DNA of 64,000 nucleotides. Origin: Homoserinimonas sp044769865 (GTDB lineage Bacteria; Actinomycetota; Actinomycetes; Actinomycetales; Microbacteriaceae). Positions 8,376 to 17,247 of this stretch are shown piece after piece. How positions within the stretch are numbered: the first letter of the stretch is position 1; each line of letters begins with the position of its first letter. The position numbers and the translations under genes were made by a program. The stretch covers positions 744,001-808,000 of the forward strand of contig NZ_JBIZWA010000001.1 of the NCBI RefSeq assembly GCF_044769865.1. The letters run 5' to 3'. The notes beneath the pieces are model-generated. The model saw only the letters and a program-made list of their open reading frames with translations, had not been told where the DNA came from and did no database searches.

Positions 8376-9545
8376 TTACTTCGCTGCTGCGGCGAGCTCG
8401 GCGGCCTTGTCGGCGCCCTCGTCCATGGATGCGGCCAGCGTCACCAGCGGGTGGTTGGCCTCGTTGAGGATGCGGCGGCCCTCTTCGACGTTGTTGCCGT
8501 CGAGACGCACCACGAGGGGCTTGTCGGCCGAGTCGCCGAGAATCTCGAGCGCCTTGACGATGCCGTTGGCGACCGCGTCACAGCTGGTGATGCCACCGAA
8601 GACGTTGACGAAGACGCTCTTGACCTGCTCGTCGCCGAGGATCACGTCGAGGCCGTTGGCCATGACGGTGGCGGATGCTCCACCGCCGATGTCGAGGAAG
8701 TTGGCCGGCTTCACGCCGCCGTGCTGCTCACCCGCGTAGGCGACGACATCGAGCGTCGACATGACGAGGCCCGCGCCGTTGCCGATGATGCCGACCTCGC
8801 CGTCGAGCTTGACGTAGTTGAGGTCGTTGGCCTTGGCCTTCGCCTCGAGGGGGTCAGCGGCGTCCTTGTCTTCGAGCGCCTCGTGGTTCTCGTGGCGGAA
8901 GCTGGCGTTCTCGTCGAGCGAGACCTTGCCGTCGAGGGCGATGATCTCGCCGTCCTCGGTGAGCACGAGGGGGTTGACCTCGACGAGCGTCGCGTCCTCA
9001 CCCTTGTAGACGTCGTAGAGCTTCACGAAGACATCCGCGACCTTCTCGACGAGCTCCTCGGGGAAGTTCGCGGCCTTCGCGATCTCGACGGCCTTCGCCT
9101 TGTCGATGCCCGAGTTCGGGTTGACCTCGATGCGCGCGAGCGCCTCGGGACGCTCAACCGCGAGCTCCTCGATCTCCATGCCACCCTCGACGCTGCAGAG
9201 CGAAAGGTAGGAGCGGTTGGCGCGGTCGAGCAGCACCGAGAAGTAGAACTCCTTGTCGATGCGGGCGCCCTGCGCGATCATGACGCGCTTGACGACGTGG
9301 CCCTTGATGTCGAGGCCCAGGATCTGCTCCGCTGCCGCGTAGGCGTCATCCGCGTTGTGGACGACCTTGACGCCGCCAGCCTTTCCGCGGCCACCGGTCT
9401 TGACCTGCGCCTTGACGACGACCGTGCCGCCGATCTTCTCGGCCGCGGCCTTGGCCTCTTCGGGGGTGTCGGCGATCAGGCCGGCAAGTACGGGGACGCC
9501 GTAGGACTCAAAGAGGTCCCTGGCCTGGTACTCGTATAGATCCAC
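8376..9545 (-). CDS. sucC: Succinyl-CoA synthetase beta subunit
   Basis: 389 residues, normal length. The ATP-grasp domain opens with MDLYEYQARDLFESYGVPV and contains the VVKAQVKTGGRGKAGGVK nucleotide-binding region. The C-terminal ligase-CoA domain contains GGGASATVMANGLD and VNVFGGITSCD. It starts with GTG at 9545 after a weak ribosome site. The 192 bases upstream (9546-9737) hold no gene and presumably contain the promoter of the sucC-sucD operon. Confidence 0.98.
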   Translation of the reverse strand: MDLYEYQARDLFESYGVPVLAGLIADTPEEAKAAAEKIGGTVVVKAQVKTGGRGKAGGVKVVHNADDAYAAAEQILGLDIKGHVVKRVMIAQGARIDKEFYFSVLLDRANRSYLSLCSVEGGMEIEELAVERPEALARIEVNPNSGIDKAKAVEIAKAANFPEELVEKVADVFVKLYDVYKGEDATLVEVNPLVLTEDGEIIALDGKVSLDENASFRHENHEALEDKDAADPLEAKAKANDLNYVKLDGEVGIIGNGAGLVMSTLDVVAYAGEQHGGVKPANFLDIGGGASATVMANGLDVILGDEQVKSVFVNVFGGITSCDAVANGIVKALEILGDSADKPLVVRLDGNNVEEGRRILNEANHPLVTLAASMDEGADKAAELAAAAK

Positions 9546-9737
9546 GCTGTTCTATTCCAATCCGCGCGTATTCGTGCTTGAGATGGTGTGAGAGGGGCGA
9601 TGTTCTGGAGCGAGCCGCAGCGGCCCGGAGAATGTGCCACCGAGAACTCTACCCGCTCAGATTCAGGGGTTTCCCCAACAAGTGCCGCGAAAGATCGGCA
9701 ACTCTTGGCGATGCTTCACATTTCGGGCGGGTGATTC

Positions 9738-10034
9738 CTATGCGTCCGGGCCCAGTCGAGGGAACGGCTCCAGGGAGAAGACCACCTCGACGGGCACGTC
9801 GAAGAAGCGCGCGATCCGCAGCGCGAGGTGCAGGCTCGGATTGTACTCGCCCCGTTCCAGGTAGCCGACCGTCTGGTAGTGCACCCCGACGGCATCCGCG
9901 AGTTCTCGCCGTGACACGCGCCGCTCGGCGCGCAGCATCGCGAGGCGGTTGTGCACGGCATCCGACTGCTCGGGCTTAGCTGCCCGGCCGGATGCCCCGG
10001 AACCACTCGAATACGCGCTCTGCGGTTCAGACAC
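9738..10034 (-). CDS. XRE-family transcriptional regulator of the adjacent ABC transporter
   Basis: 98 residues from GTG at 10034, which overlaps the permease stop by eight bases (GTGTCTGA). The helix-turn-helix covers roughly residues 36-85: RRELADAVGVHYQTVGYLERGEYNPSL, then the family-typical tail FFDVPVEVVFSLEPF. The first 30 residues are Ser/Ala-rich and look disordered. As the third gene of an ABC-2 operon it most likely represses its own operon, and two overlapping inverted repeats upstream of the first gene (11833-11856) are the obvious target. Compounds sensed are unknown. Confidence 0.88.
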   Translation of the reverse strand: MSEPQSAYSSGSGASGRAAKPEQSDAVHNRLAMLRAERRVSRRELADAVGVHYQTVGYLERGEYNPSLHLALRIARFFDVPVEVVFSLEPFPRLGPDA

Positions 10035-10881
10035 GGCTGAGCGCACGCTCCCTGCCCTGGGCGACACTGGCGGCCGACTCACGCCGCGCCATCCGCGACA
10101 GGAGCATGGGCGCCAGCAGAAGCCCCGCCGCGGTCCACGCAGCAAGCACAGGGAATACCAGCCATAGCCGCCATTCTCCCCCGACTTCGAGCACGGCGAA
10201 TTCATCGGGCAGCAGGGCGGCACGGATGCCGAGGCCGACCCAGTAGAGCGGCGAACCCTGGCCGACGACCTGCGCCCACGCCGGCATGCTCACCATGGGC
10301 TGGATGAGGCCCGACACCCAGGCGAGGGCGCCGATCACGAGAAAGCCCCAGCCGCCGACCGCGCGCGGGCTCCGAAAGATCGAGCCGAGCACGAAGCCGA
10401 AGGATGTCAGGGCGACGATGCCCAAGATCAGCACGCCCGCCAGGATGAGCACGTCGAGGGCGGAGAGGGTCATCCGTGGCCAGAGGATGACGACGACCAC
10501 GGCAAGGGTCACCGCCGCGATGGCGACAAAGTCCAGGACCGCCCGCGCCGTGATTCCGGTCGTGTAGGCCCTGACGCCGGCCGGGAGCGACTTCATGCGC
10601 AGGAGGGTCCCGTCCTCACGTTCGGTGCTGAGCAGCACCGCCACGTTGTAGGTCGTCGCGAAGGTCAACTGCACCGCCAGGACGCTCGCGACGACATACA
10701 CCGCCATCGGCGTCGTCGAGCCTTCGATGAGGGTGGCGTCGCGGTAGACGTAGACCACGACGCCCGCAATGACGACCCCCATGATCGTGTAGCTCACATC
10801 CCCCGGGTTGCGCAGCGAGATGATCCACTCGAGCCACCCCCGCCGCGCGCCGAGTCGCATTGCGTTCCACTGTGCGCTCAT
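10027..10881 (-). CDS. ABC-2 type transporter permease
   Basis: 284 residues with six predicted membrane helices, including TIMGVVIAGVVVYVY, MAVYVVASVLAVQLTFATTYNVAVL, FVAIAAVTLAVVVVIL, VLILAGVLILGIVALTSFGFVLG and WLVFPVLAAWTAAGLLLAPML. Typical ABC-2 landmarks are EREDGTLLRMKSLP before the third helix and a proline-bounded motif SGLIQPMVSMPAW. It pairs with the ATPase gene that overlaps its start (ATGA, 10878-10881) and is followed by the overlapping XRE gene. Drug or lipid export is likely; the cargo is unknown. Confidence 0.92.
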   Translation of the reverse strand: MSAQWNAMRLGARRGWLEWIISLRNPGDVSYTIMGVVIAGVVVYVYRDATLIEGSTTPMAVYVVASVLAVQLTFATTYNVAVLLSTEREDGTLLRMKSLPAGVRAYTTGITARAVLDFVAIAAVTLAVVVVILWPRMTLSALDVLILAGVLILGIVALTSFGFVLGSIFRSPRAVGGWGFLVIGALAWVSGLIQPMVSMPAWAQVVGQGSPLYWVGLGIRAALLPDEFAVLEVGGEWRLWLVFPVLAAWTAAGLLLAPMLLSRMARRESAASVAQGRERALSRV

Positions 10882-11804
10882 CGCGCCGCCTCCCTCTCCT
10901 CAGCACCCACGCCATCCTGGGCCGCCGCCTCGTTCCGGCGGGCGACCATGGCCAGGTAGGTGTCTTCGAGTGTCTGTTCGCGCACCCGCAACTCGGTGAC
11001 ACTGTCACCGTCGCGGGCGAGCAACTCACGCACGAAGGCCGTTGCGTCGCTCGCGCTGTGCACGTGCCGCACGCCGTGCTGCATCCAGCTCACCTCGCTC
11101 GCCCCCGCCACCTGGCGGGCGAGCTCGTCCGAACTGCCGGATGCCACGATCCGGCCGCCGTCGAGGATCGCGATCCGATCCGCCAAGACCTCCGCCTCCG
11201 CGAGGTCGTGGGTGGTGAGGAGGATCGTCGTCTCCTCGAAGTCGACCAGGCGATGGATGAGCTCATGGAACTCCCGCCGCGCCTGCGGGTCGAAACCAGC
11301 GGTCGGCTCGTCGAGGAAGAGCACCTCCGGTCGGCCGACGATGCCGATCGCGACATCCAGTCGTCGGCGCTGCCCGCCCGAGAGTGAACGGATCTGGCTC
11401 CCGGCCTTCTCGGCGAGGCCCACCATCTCGATGACCTCGTCGGTGGGGATCGGCCGCGGCATCGCCGCCGTGCCGAAGGGTGCGAAGAAGTCCCCCATGT
11501 GCCCGAGCAGCTGCCGCACAGTCCACCGCGGGTGGTCACGCCACGACTGGAGCACGACACCGATGCGCGCCCGCCACCGCTCGTCGCCGCGCGACGGGTC
11601 GACGCCGAGCACGCTCAGCTCGCCCGCATCGGGCGAGCGAAATCCCTCCAGCAGTTCGATCGTGGTCGTCTTGCCCGCACCGTTGGGCCCGAGAAGGGCG
11701 ACGAGCTCACCCTTCCCCACAGCGAGGTCAACGCCATCGAGCACCACCCGGTTGCCGTAGCTCATCCTCAAGCCGCGTGCTTCGATCGTGTTCCCCACCG
11801 CCAC
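10878..11804 (-). CDS. ABC transporter ATP-binding protein (drug-export type)
   Basis: 308 residues. Walker A is GPNGAGKT, the signature LSGGQRRRLDVA, Walker B VLFLDEPTAGFDP, and the switch histidine lies in LLTTHDLAEAE. The roughly 75-residue tail after the ATPase core contains MQHGVRHVHSASDATAFVREL, matching the DrrA/CcmA-like export subfamily. It is first gene of a three-gene operon (ATPase, permease, XRE regulator) joined by overlapping stop and start codons. GTG/ATG choice at 11804 is supported by the start of homology (IEARGLRMSYG). Confidence 0.94.
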   Translation of the reverse strand: MAVGNTIEARGLRMSYGNRVVLDGVDLAVGKGELVALLGPNGAGKTTTIELLEGFRSPDAGELSVLGVDPSRGDERWRARIGVVLQSWRDHPRWTVRQLLGHMGDFFAPFGTAAMPRPIPTDEVIEMVGLAEKAGSQIRSLSGGQRRRLDVAIGIVGRPEVLFLDEPTAGFDPQARREFHELIHRLVDFEETTILLTTHDLAEAEVLADRIAILDGGRIVASGSSDELARQVAGASEVSWMQHGVRHVHSASDATAFVRELLARDGDSVTELRVREQTLEDTYLAMVARRNEAAAQDGVGAEEREAAR

Positions 11805-11832
11805 ACCTCCATACCGTCTCTCTTACGAACGA

Positions 11833-11856
11833 TAGTAGGTGTACTACATTTTGTAG
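11833..11856. promoter_or_regulatory. Two overlapping inverted repeats, candidate operator of the ABC-XRE operon
   Basis: TAGTA-GGTG-TACTA (11833-11846) overlaps CTACA-TTT-TGTAG (11844-11856). The patch is AT-rich against a GC-rich background and begins 28 bases upstream of the ATPase start. It is the natural binding site for the XRE regulator encoded at the end of the operon; this is inferred, not shown. Confidence 0.6.
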
Positions 11857-11876
11857 CGCAAGAGCACGCCCCTGCC

Positions 11877-11964
11877 TGGTGGACGAAGCTACAGCTTCTC
11901 TATCGGGTTCGGCGCGAAGCGACGAACAGACAGGTGGGCGAAGCTACAGCTTCTCGATCGGCGC
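11877..11964. repeat. Imperfect direct duplication of the pcrA 3' end
   Basis: The last codons of pcrA plus adjacent downstream bases occur twice. The 17-base core CGAAGCTACAGCTTCTC is found at 11884-11900 and again at 11939-11955, with flanking similarity (TGGTGGAC/AGGTGGGC and TATCGG/GATCGG). The outer copy is outside any gene and still spells the reverse complement of the ending EKL-stop. Confidence 0.8.
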
Positions 11965-14403
11965 TATCTTGACGAGGAGGCGCTTGCGGCCTGCCGTGTC
12001 GAACTGGATCTCGGCGATGCTCTTGGCCCCGTTGTCGGTGACAGAGCTGACCCGGCCCTCGCCGAAGTCGTCATGACGCACGCGGTCGCCCACCGCGAGT
12101 TTGAGGTCACCGTTGTCGCGCACCGTGCCCGTGACCTTGTTGGCCCACTGGGTCTTCTCCCCCGCCTCTGCCTTGCGGGCGGCGCGGGCGAGCGCCGTCG
12201 CGCTGGGGCCGCTCGAGAAGCCGTAGCCCGAACCGCCGCCGCGGTCGAAGCCACGCGACGTGGAGCCGGAACCGATCGCATCCCGTCGCGCGTTGAGCGC
12301 GCGCGGCTGCGTGCCCCCGCGACTGTTGGCCATGCCGGGCGACTGCCGCCACTCGATGAGGTCGGCGGGAATCTCCTGGAGATACCGCGAAGGCATCGCC
12401 ACGTTGACGTCGCCGAACTGCGCGCGTGTCATCGCGAGTGAGAGGTAGAGACGGCGGCGGGCACGCGTGATGCCGACATAGAAGAGGCGCCGCTCCTCGG
12501 CGGGACCGCCGGGCTCGCCCGCCGACATCTGGTGCGGCAGCAGCCCCTCCTCGACTCCCGTGAGGAACACCGAGTCGTATTCGAGGCCCTTCGCCGTGTG
12601 GAGAGTCATGAGCGAGACGGTGCCGCTCGTGTCGTCGAGCTCGTCGGCCGCCGCGACGAGCGTGACCTCCGTGAGGAAGTCGATGAGCGTGCCATCCGGG
12701 TTCCGCGTGTTGTATTCGCGGGTCTGGGCGAGGAGTTCCTCGACGTTCTCGGCGCGCGCCTCGTCTTGCGGGTCGCGGGATGCGCGCAGCAGGTCGACAT
12801 AGCCGGTGCGCTTGAGCACGGCCTCCAGCAGGTCTGCGACGCGGGCGGGCTTGCCCGCGCCCTCCGGCGGGTCGGCCTGCGCCGTGAGCTCGTCGAGCAG
12901 CTTCACCAGGTCGGTGATCGCGCCGCGCACCTTGGGGCCGAGGCCGAGCTCGTCGACGTTGCGCATGGCATCCCGCAGCGTCATCTCGTGCTTGTCGGCC
13001 CACAGCTGCATGGCCGCCTCGGTCGCGGGACCGATGCCGCGCTTGGGCACGTTCATGATGCGGCGCAGGGCGATGGGGTCGGCCGGATTGGCGATCGCGA
13101 TGAGGTAGGCCATCGCGTCCTTGATCTCGGCGCGCTCATAGAACTTGGTGCCGCCGAGCACCCGATACGGAATCGCCGAACGGATGAAGATCTCCTCCAG
13201 CGCACGCGTCTGCGCGTTGGTGCGGTAGAAGACGGCGATGTCCTTGTAGTCGAGGCCGCCCTCGTGGAGGGTCGTGATCTCGTCGGCGATGAACTGCGCC
13301 TCGTCGTGCTGGCTGTAGCCCGTGAAGCCCACGATCTTCTCGCCGGAGCCGATCGTCGTGAACAACTTCTTGTCCTTGCGATCGAAGTTGTTGGAGATGA
13401 CGGCGTTGGCGGCGTCGAGGATGTTCTGGGTCGAGCGGTAGTTCTGCTCGAGCAGGATGACCTTCGAGTTGGGGAAGTCGCGCTCGAACTCGACGATGTT
13501 GCGGATGTCTGCCCCACGGAACGCGTAGATCGACTGGTCGGAGTCACCGACGACCGTGAGCGAGGCGCCCGGGATGCGGCCGACGCCGTCGCGCACGCTG
13601 CGGCCATAGCCCAGCTCGGATTCGAGCGAGTCGGCGACGTTTGCATCGACCGGGCGGGTCAGCTCGCGGATGAGCGAGTACTGGGCGTGGTTCGTGTCCT
13701 GGTACTCGTCGACGAGGATGTGGCGGAACCGCCGCTGGTACACCGCCGCCACCTGCGGGAAGGCGCGGAAGAGGTAGACCGTCTGGCCAATGAGGTCGTC
13801 GAAGTCGAAGGCGTTCGCCCGCTGCAACTCTCGCGTGTAGGTGCGGAAGAGTTCTGCGAAGACCCGCTCGGCCGGGTCGTTGAAGTTCGCGTTGCGCGCG
13901 TAGGACTCGACGTCGTTGAGCTCGTTCTTGAGCCGGGAGATCTTGCTCGCGACCGAGCTGACCGTGAAGCCGAAGGCATCCGCCTCCTGCTCCTTGATGA
14001 TGCGCTTGATGAGCGCCCTCGAGTCAGCCGAGTCGTAGATCGTGAAGTTCTTCGTGAAGCCGAAGTTCTCGGCCTCGCGGCGAAGGATGCGCACGCATGC
14101 GGAGTGGAAGGTCGAGATCCACATGCCCTCGGCCGCCTGGCCGATGAGTGCCTCGACGCGCTCGCGCATCTCCGAGGCAGCCTTGTTGGTGAAGGTGATC
14201 GCGAGGATCTGGCTCGGCCACGCCTCCTGGGACCGCAGCAGGCCGGCGACGCGGCGGGTCAGCACGCTCGTCTTGCCCGAGCCTGCGCCCGCGACGATCA
14301 GCAGTGACTGGCCCCGATATTCGACGGCCTCCCGCTGCTGCGGGTTGAGGCCATCGAGGAGCGGATTCGCGGGGGCGCCGTCGGCGTCGAGAATGAAGGT
14401 CAT
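11944..14403 (-). CDS. pcrA: ATP-dependent DNA helicase PcrA/UvrD type
   Basis: 819 residues. This SF1A helicase acts in repair and in clearing recombination or transcription intermediates. Walker A is AGAGSGKTS (residues 38-46), motif II LVDEYQDTNHAQY, motif III VGDSDQSIYAFRGAD, motif IV LEQNYRST, and motif VI VGITRARRRLYL. The C-terminal 50 residues (VGDRVRHDDFGEGRV) form the tudor-like tail of PcrA that contacts RNA polymerase in relatives. The disordered linker before it is Gly/Ser/Arg-rich. It starts at ATG 14403. Its final codons are duplicated immediately downstream (11877-11964). Confidence 0.96.
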   Translation of the reverse strand: MTFILDADGAPANPLLDGLNPQQREAVEYRGQSLLIVAGAGSGKTSVLTRRVAGLLRSQEAWPSQILAITFTNKAASEMRERVEALIGQAAEGMWISTFHSACVRILRREAENFGFTKNFTIYDSADSRALIKRIIKEQEADAFGFTVSSVASKISRLKNELNDVESYARNANFNDPAERVFAELFRTYTRELQRANAFDFDDLIGQTVYLFRAFPQVAAVYQRRFRHILVDEYQDTNHAQYSLIRELTRPVDANVADSLESELGYGRSVRDGVGRIPGASLTVVGDSDQSIYAFRGADIRNIVEFERDFPNSKVILLEQNYRSTQNILDAANAVISNNFDRKDKKLFTTIGSGEKIVGFTGYSQHDEAQFIADEITTLHEGGLDYKDIAVFYRTNAQTRALEEIFIRSAIPYRVLGGTKFYERAEIKDAMAYLIAIANPADPIALRRIMNVPKRGIGPATEAAMQLWADKHEMTLRDAMRNVDELGLGPKVRGAITDLVKLLDELTAQADPPEGAGKPARVADLLEAVLKRTGYVDLLRASRDPQDEARAENVEELLAQTREYNTRNPDGTLIDFLTEVTLVAAADELDDTSGTVSLMTLHTAKGLEYDSVFLTGVEEGLLPHQMSAGEPGGPAEERRLFYVGITRARRRLYLSLAMTRAQFGDVNVAMPSRYLQEIPADLIEWRQSPGMANSRGGTQPRALNARRDAIGSGSTSRGFDRGGGSGYGFSSGPSATALARAARKAEAGEKTQWANKVTGTVRDNGDLKLAVGDRVRHDDFGEGRVSSVTDNGAKSIAEIQFDTAGRKRLLVKIAPIEKL

Positions 14404-14451
14404 GTCGCCCTCAAGTCTAGGCTCGACCCCTGACAGGGCCCCCGCGATCGA

Positions 14452-15669
14452 CTAGACGACCTCGAAGAGGCCCGCGCCGCCCATGCCGCCACCGATGCAC
14501 ATCGTGACGACGACATACTTGGCGCCGCGGCGCTTGCCCTCGAGGAGGGCGTGGCCCGTCATGCGCGCACCCGACATGCCGTAGGGGTGGCCGATCGAGA
14601 TAGCGCCGCCGTTGACGTTGAACTTGTCGGGGTCGATGCCGAGCTTGTCGCGGCAGTAGAGGGTCTGCGACGCGAAGGCCTCGTTGAGCTCCCACAGGTC
14701 GATGTCATCGACCGTGAGGCCGTGCTGCTTGAGCAGCTTCGGCACGGCGTAGACGGGGCCGATGCCCATCTCCTCGGGCGCGACGCCCGCGACCGCCATG
14801 CCGCGGTAGATGCCGAGGGGCTGGAGCCCGCGACGGCTCGCCTCACCGGCCTCCATGAGCACGGCGGCGGATGCCCCGTCAGACAGCTGCGAGGCGTTGC
14901 CGGCCGTGACGGTGGCGTGCGAGATGGTGGTGCCGTCGACGGCCTTCGCGCCGTCGGAGAGCACCGTGCGGAGGCTCGAGAGGCCCTCGATCGTGGTCGA
15001 GGGGCGGTTGCCCTCATCGAGCTCGAGCGTAACCTCCTTGAAGCTGATCTCGCCCGTCTCCTTGTCCTGCACGCCCATGTTGGCGGTGAAGGGCACGATC
15101 TCGTTGGCGTAGAGGCCGGCCTGCTGGGCGGCGGCGACGCGCTGCTGCGACTGGAGCGCGTACTCGTCCTGGTAGTCGCGGCTCACGCCGTAACGCTCGG
15201 CGACGATCTCGGCGGTCTCCAGCATCGGCATGTAGATGGAGGGCACATTCTCCTGCAGCCAGGGGTTCAGCATCCGGTGCGTGTTGCGGTGGTTGTTCTG
15301 CACGAGCGAGATGGACTCAAGGCCGGCGCCGATGGCGATCTGCTGGCCGTCGACCATGATCTGCTTGGCCGCGGTCGCGATGGCCATGAGGCCAGAACCG
15401 CACTGGCGATCCATCGTCATGCCAGAGACGGTCGTGGGGAGCCCGGCGCGGAGGGCGGCCTGGCGGGCCACGTTCATGCCCGTGTTGCCCTCCTGCATGG
15501 CGACGCCCATGACGACGTCTTCGACCTCCCCACCTTCGATGCCAGCACGTTCGACGGCGGCGGCGATCGCGTGGCCGGCGAGCTCCTGGCCCTCCGTGTT
15601 GTTAAAGGCGCCGCGGTAGGCGCGCCCGATGGGCGTGCGGGCGGTCGAGACGATGACTGCTTCTCTCAT
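14452..15669 (-). CDS. Acetyl-CoA C-acyltransferase (thiolase)
   Basis: 405 residues. It is a degradative-type thiolase of beta-oxidation that cleaves 3-oxoacyl-CoA. The nucleophile Cys90 sits in MDRQCGSGL, the histidine in GHPYGMSGAR, and the second cysteine in MCIGGGMGGAGLF. Typical N-terminus is REAVIVSTARTPIGRAYRG. The ATG at 15669 follows a short hairpin GGAATG/CATTCC (15698-15713). No beta-oxidation partner lies beside it, so it may act as a stand-alone FadA-like enzyme; acetoacetyl-CoA thiolase is a less likely alternative. Confidence 0.93.
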   Translation of the reverse strand: MREAVIVSTARTPIGRAYRGAFNNTEGQELAGHAIAAAVERAGIEGGEVEDVVMGVAMQEGNTGMNVARQAALRAGLPTTVSGMTMDRQCGSGLMAIATAAKQIMVDGQQIAIGAGLESISLVQNNHRNTHRMLNPWLQENVPSIYMPMLETAEIVAERYGVSRDYQDEYALQSQQRVAAAQQAGLYANEIVPFTANMGVQDKETGEISFKEVTLELDEGNRPSTTIEGLSSLRTVLSDGAKAVDGTTISHATVTAGNASQLSDGASAAVLMEAGEASRRGLQPLGIYRGMAVAGVAPEEMGIGPVYAVPKLLKQHGLTVDDIDLWELNEAFASQTLYCRDKLGIDPDKFNVNGGAISIGHPYGMSGARMTGHALLEGKRRGAKYVVVTMCIGGGMGGAGLFEVV

Positions 15670-15810
15670 GGTGTGTTCACTCCATCGTGGTTCAAGGGGA
15701 ATGCTGCCATTCCAACACGGGGCGCGGGCGGGCGCCTCTCCCCTGCCGGAGTCGCACGCTTCCCGCCCCGCCGACCATGCCGGAATTGTGACGAGCGCAC
15801 AAGAGCGGTG

Positions 15811-16824
15811 TCAGAGGCGGGCGCGGGCGGCGAACGCGAGGTCGGGCTGGTCGGCGAAGACACCGTCGATGCCTGAGGCCATCACGAGATGGAACTCGCC
15901 CAGCCAGTCGCCGTAGCGCGAGGCATCCGCCCCTCTTCGCAGGTTGCGCCCGAGGAAGTGGTTCTCGGCGCGGAGGGTCCAGCAGAAGGCGGTGAGCCCG
16001 GCGGCGTGTGCCCTGTCGACGACGGATGTGATGCCGAGCGTGTTGCCTGCGGCATCCGTCTGCAGCAGCAGGCGCTTGTCGACACTGATGCCCGCGATTC
16101 CCGCGTCGCGCAGGGCGAGCAGCCCCTCGGGCGTGAGGTCGTCGGCGTAGGGGCGCGCGTGCCGCCCGTCGCGCGCCTCACGGTCGGCCGGCGCACCGCT
16201 CGCCTCCAGCAAGTAGACGAGGGGCGCAACGACACCTTCGCGACGGATGCCGTGCAGCACGTCGAGCTCGAAGGCCTCGATCGTGAGGCGGTCGTCTTCG
16301 GCCCAGCCCGCCGCGCGCAGCTCCTCCGCGACGAGGCGGTCGAGGGGCAGCCCGATGGACGCGAAGTAGGTGGCGTGCTTGATCTCCAGCACAAGCCCGA
16401 CGCGGCGGGGCGCGGCATCGATGATCTCGAGCAGGTCGCGCAGGCGCAGCACCCCGTAGAAGCCGTTGAAGGTCGCGTTGTCTGGCCGCACCTTCGGCAC
16501 GCGCTCCCTCGACCGGAGCGTCGCGATCTCGGCCCACGTGAAGTCCTCCGTGAACCAGCCCGTCAGCTTCTTGCCGTCGATCGTCTTCGTCGTGCGCCGC
16601 TCGGCGAACTCCGGGCGCTCCGCGACATCCGTCGTCGCCGAGATCTCGTTCTCGTGCCGCAGCACCAGCACACCATCGCGGGTCGGCACGACGTCGGGCT
16701 CGATCGCATCCGCGCCGAGGGCGATCGCCAGCTCGTAGGCGGCACGCGTGTGCTCGGGGCGATACCCGCTCGCGCCACGGTGGGCGATCACCAGGGGCCG
16801 GGAATGGACGGGCACGGATGTCAC
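15811..16824 (-). CDS. Glycerophosphodiester phosphodiesterase
   Basis: 337 residues. It hydrolyses glycerophosphodiesters to glycerol-3-phosphate and an alcohol. The hallmark HRGASGYRPEHT lies at residues 15-26, and the metal ligands lie in AIEPDVVPTRDGVLVLRHE. Further GDPD features are LEIKHATYF and, near the C-terminus, SGIDGVFADQPD. There is no signal peptide, so it is probably cytoplasmic. It starts with GTG at 16824. It could feed the glycerol-3-phosphate dehydrogenase encoded at 21494-23203, though the genes are not adjacent. Confidence 0.94.
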   Translation of the reverse strand: MTSVPVHSRPLVIAHRGASGYRPEHTRAAYELAIALGADAIEPDVVPTRDGVLVLRHENEISATTDVAERPEFAERRTTKTIDGKKLTGWFTEDFTWAEIATLRSRERVPKVRPDNATFNGFYGVLRLRDLLEIIDAAPRRVGLVLEIKHATYFASIGLPLDRLVAEELRAAGWAEDDRLTIEAFELDVLHGIRREGVVAPLVYLLEASGAPADREARDGRHARPYADDLTPEGLLALRDAGIAGISVDKRLLLQTDAAGNTLGITSVVDRAHAAGLTAFCWTLRAENHFLGRNLRRGADASRYGDWLGEFHLVMASGIDGVFADQPDLAFAARARL

Positions 16825-16895
16825 GGCTTCACGCTACGCGAGACGGCGCTGTGGATGACACCCCACGACCGCGCCCCCGTTGCTAGCATTCGTGC

Positions 16896-17129
16896 ATGCC
16901 ACCGTGCTCGAGCTGCAGCGCCGAACTCGCCCAGGACTGGAAGTTCTGCATCTACTGCGGCTCGGCGCTCGTGACGACCGCCGCCGTTCCCGGCGCCATC
17001 CGGCCAGAGGATGCCGCGGCCGCCCCACGCACACGCCTCGACGTGCCACTGCTCATCGGCATTGTGCTGGGCGTCGCCGGCGCCGCGCTGCTGGTCTACA
17101 TGGGCATTCTTTTCTTCGGGCCGCACTGA
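16896..17129 (+). CDS. Small zinc-ribbon protein with one membrane helix
   Basis: 77 residues. An N-terminal zinc ribbon holds two CxxC pairs (PPCSSCSAEL and FCIYCGSAL) and a Pro/Ala-rich linker leads to one C-terminal helix (LLIGIVLGVAGAALLVYMGILFF). The architecture is that of the zinc_ribbon_2 membrane proteins common in actinobacteria; function is unknown. The ATG at 16896 follows TTGCTAGCATTCGTGC. A six-base hairpin GCTGCG/CGCAGC follows the stop. Confidence 0.8.
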   Translation: MPPCSSCSAELAQDWKFCIYCGSALVTTAAVPGAIRPEDAAAAPRTRLDVPLLIGIVLGVAGAALLVYMGILFFGPH

Positions 17130-17247
17130 ATTGCCCGCTGCGCAAGATTCGCAGCATGAGAGGGAACACCTCCTATAAGTTTGGTGTTGTACCCCGCAGA
17201 GGCGTCACGCCTCGCCAGACCCGGTACCACCAAGGAGAAGACCACAG

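Noticed and set aside
17181..17233. Riboswitch before the YccA-family gene
   Set aside because: No known aptamer core is visible, and the likely start site would leave most of the left arm out of the transcript.
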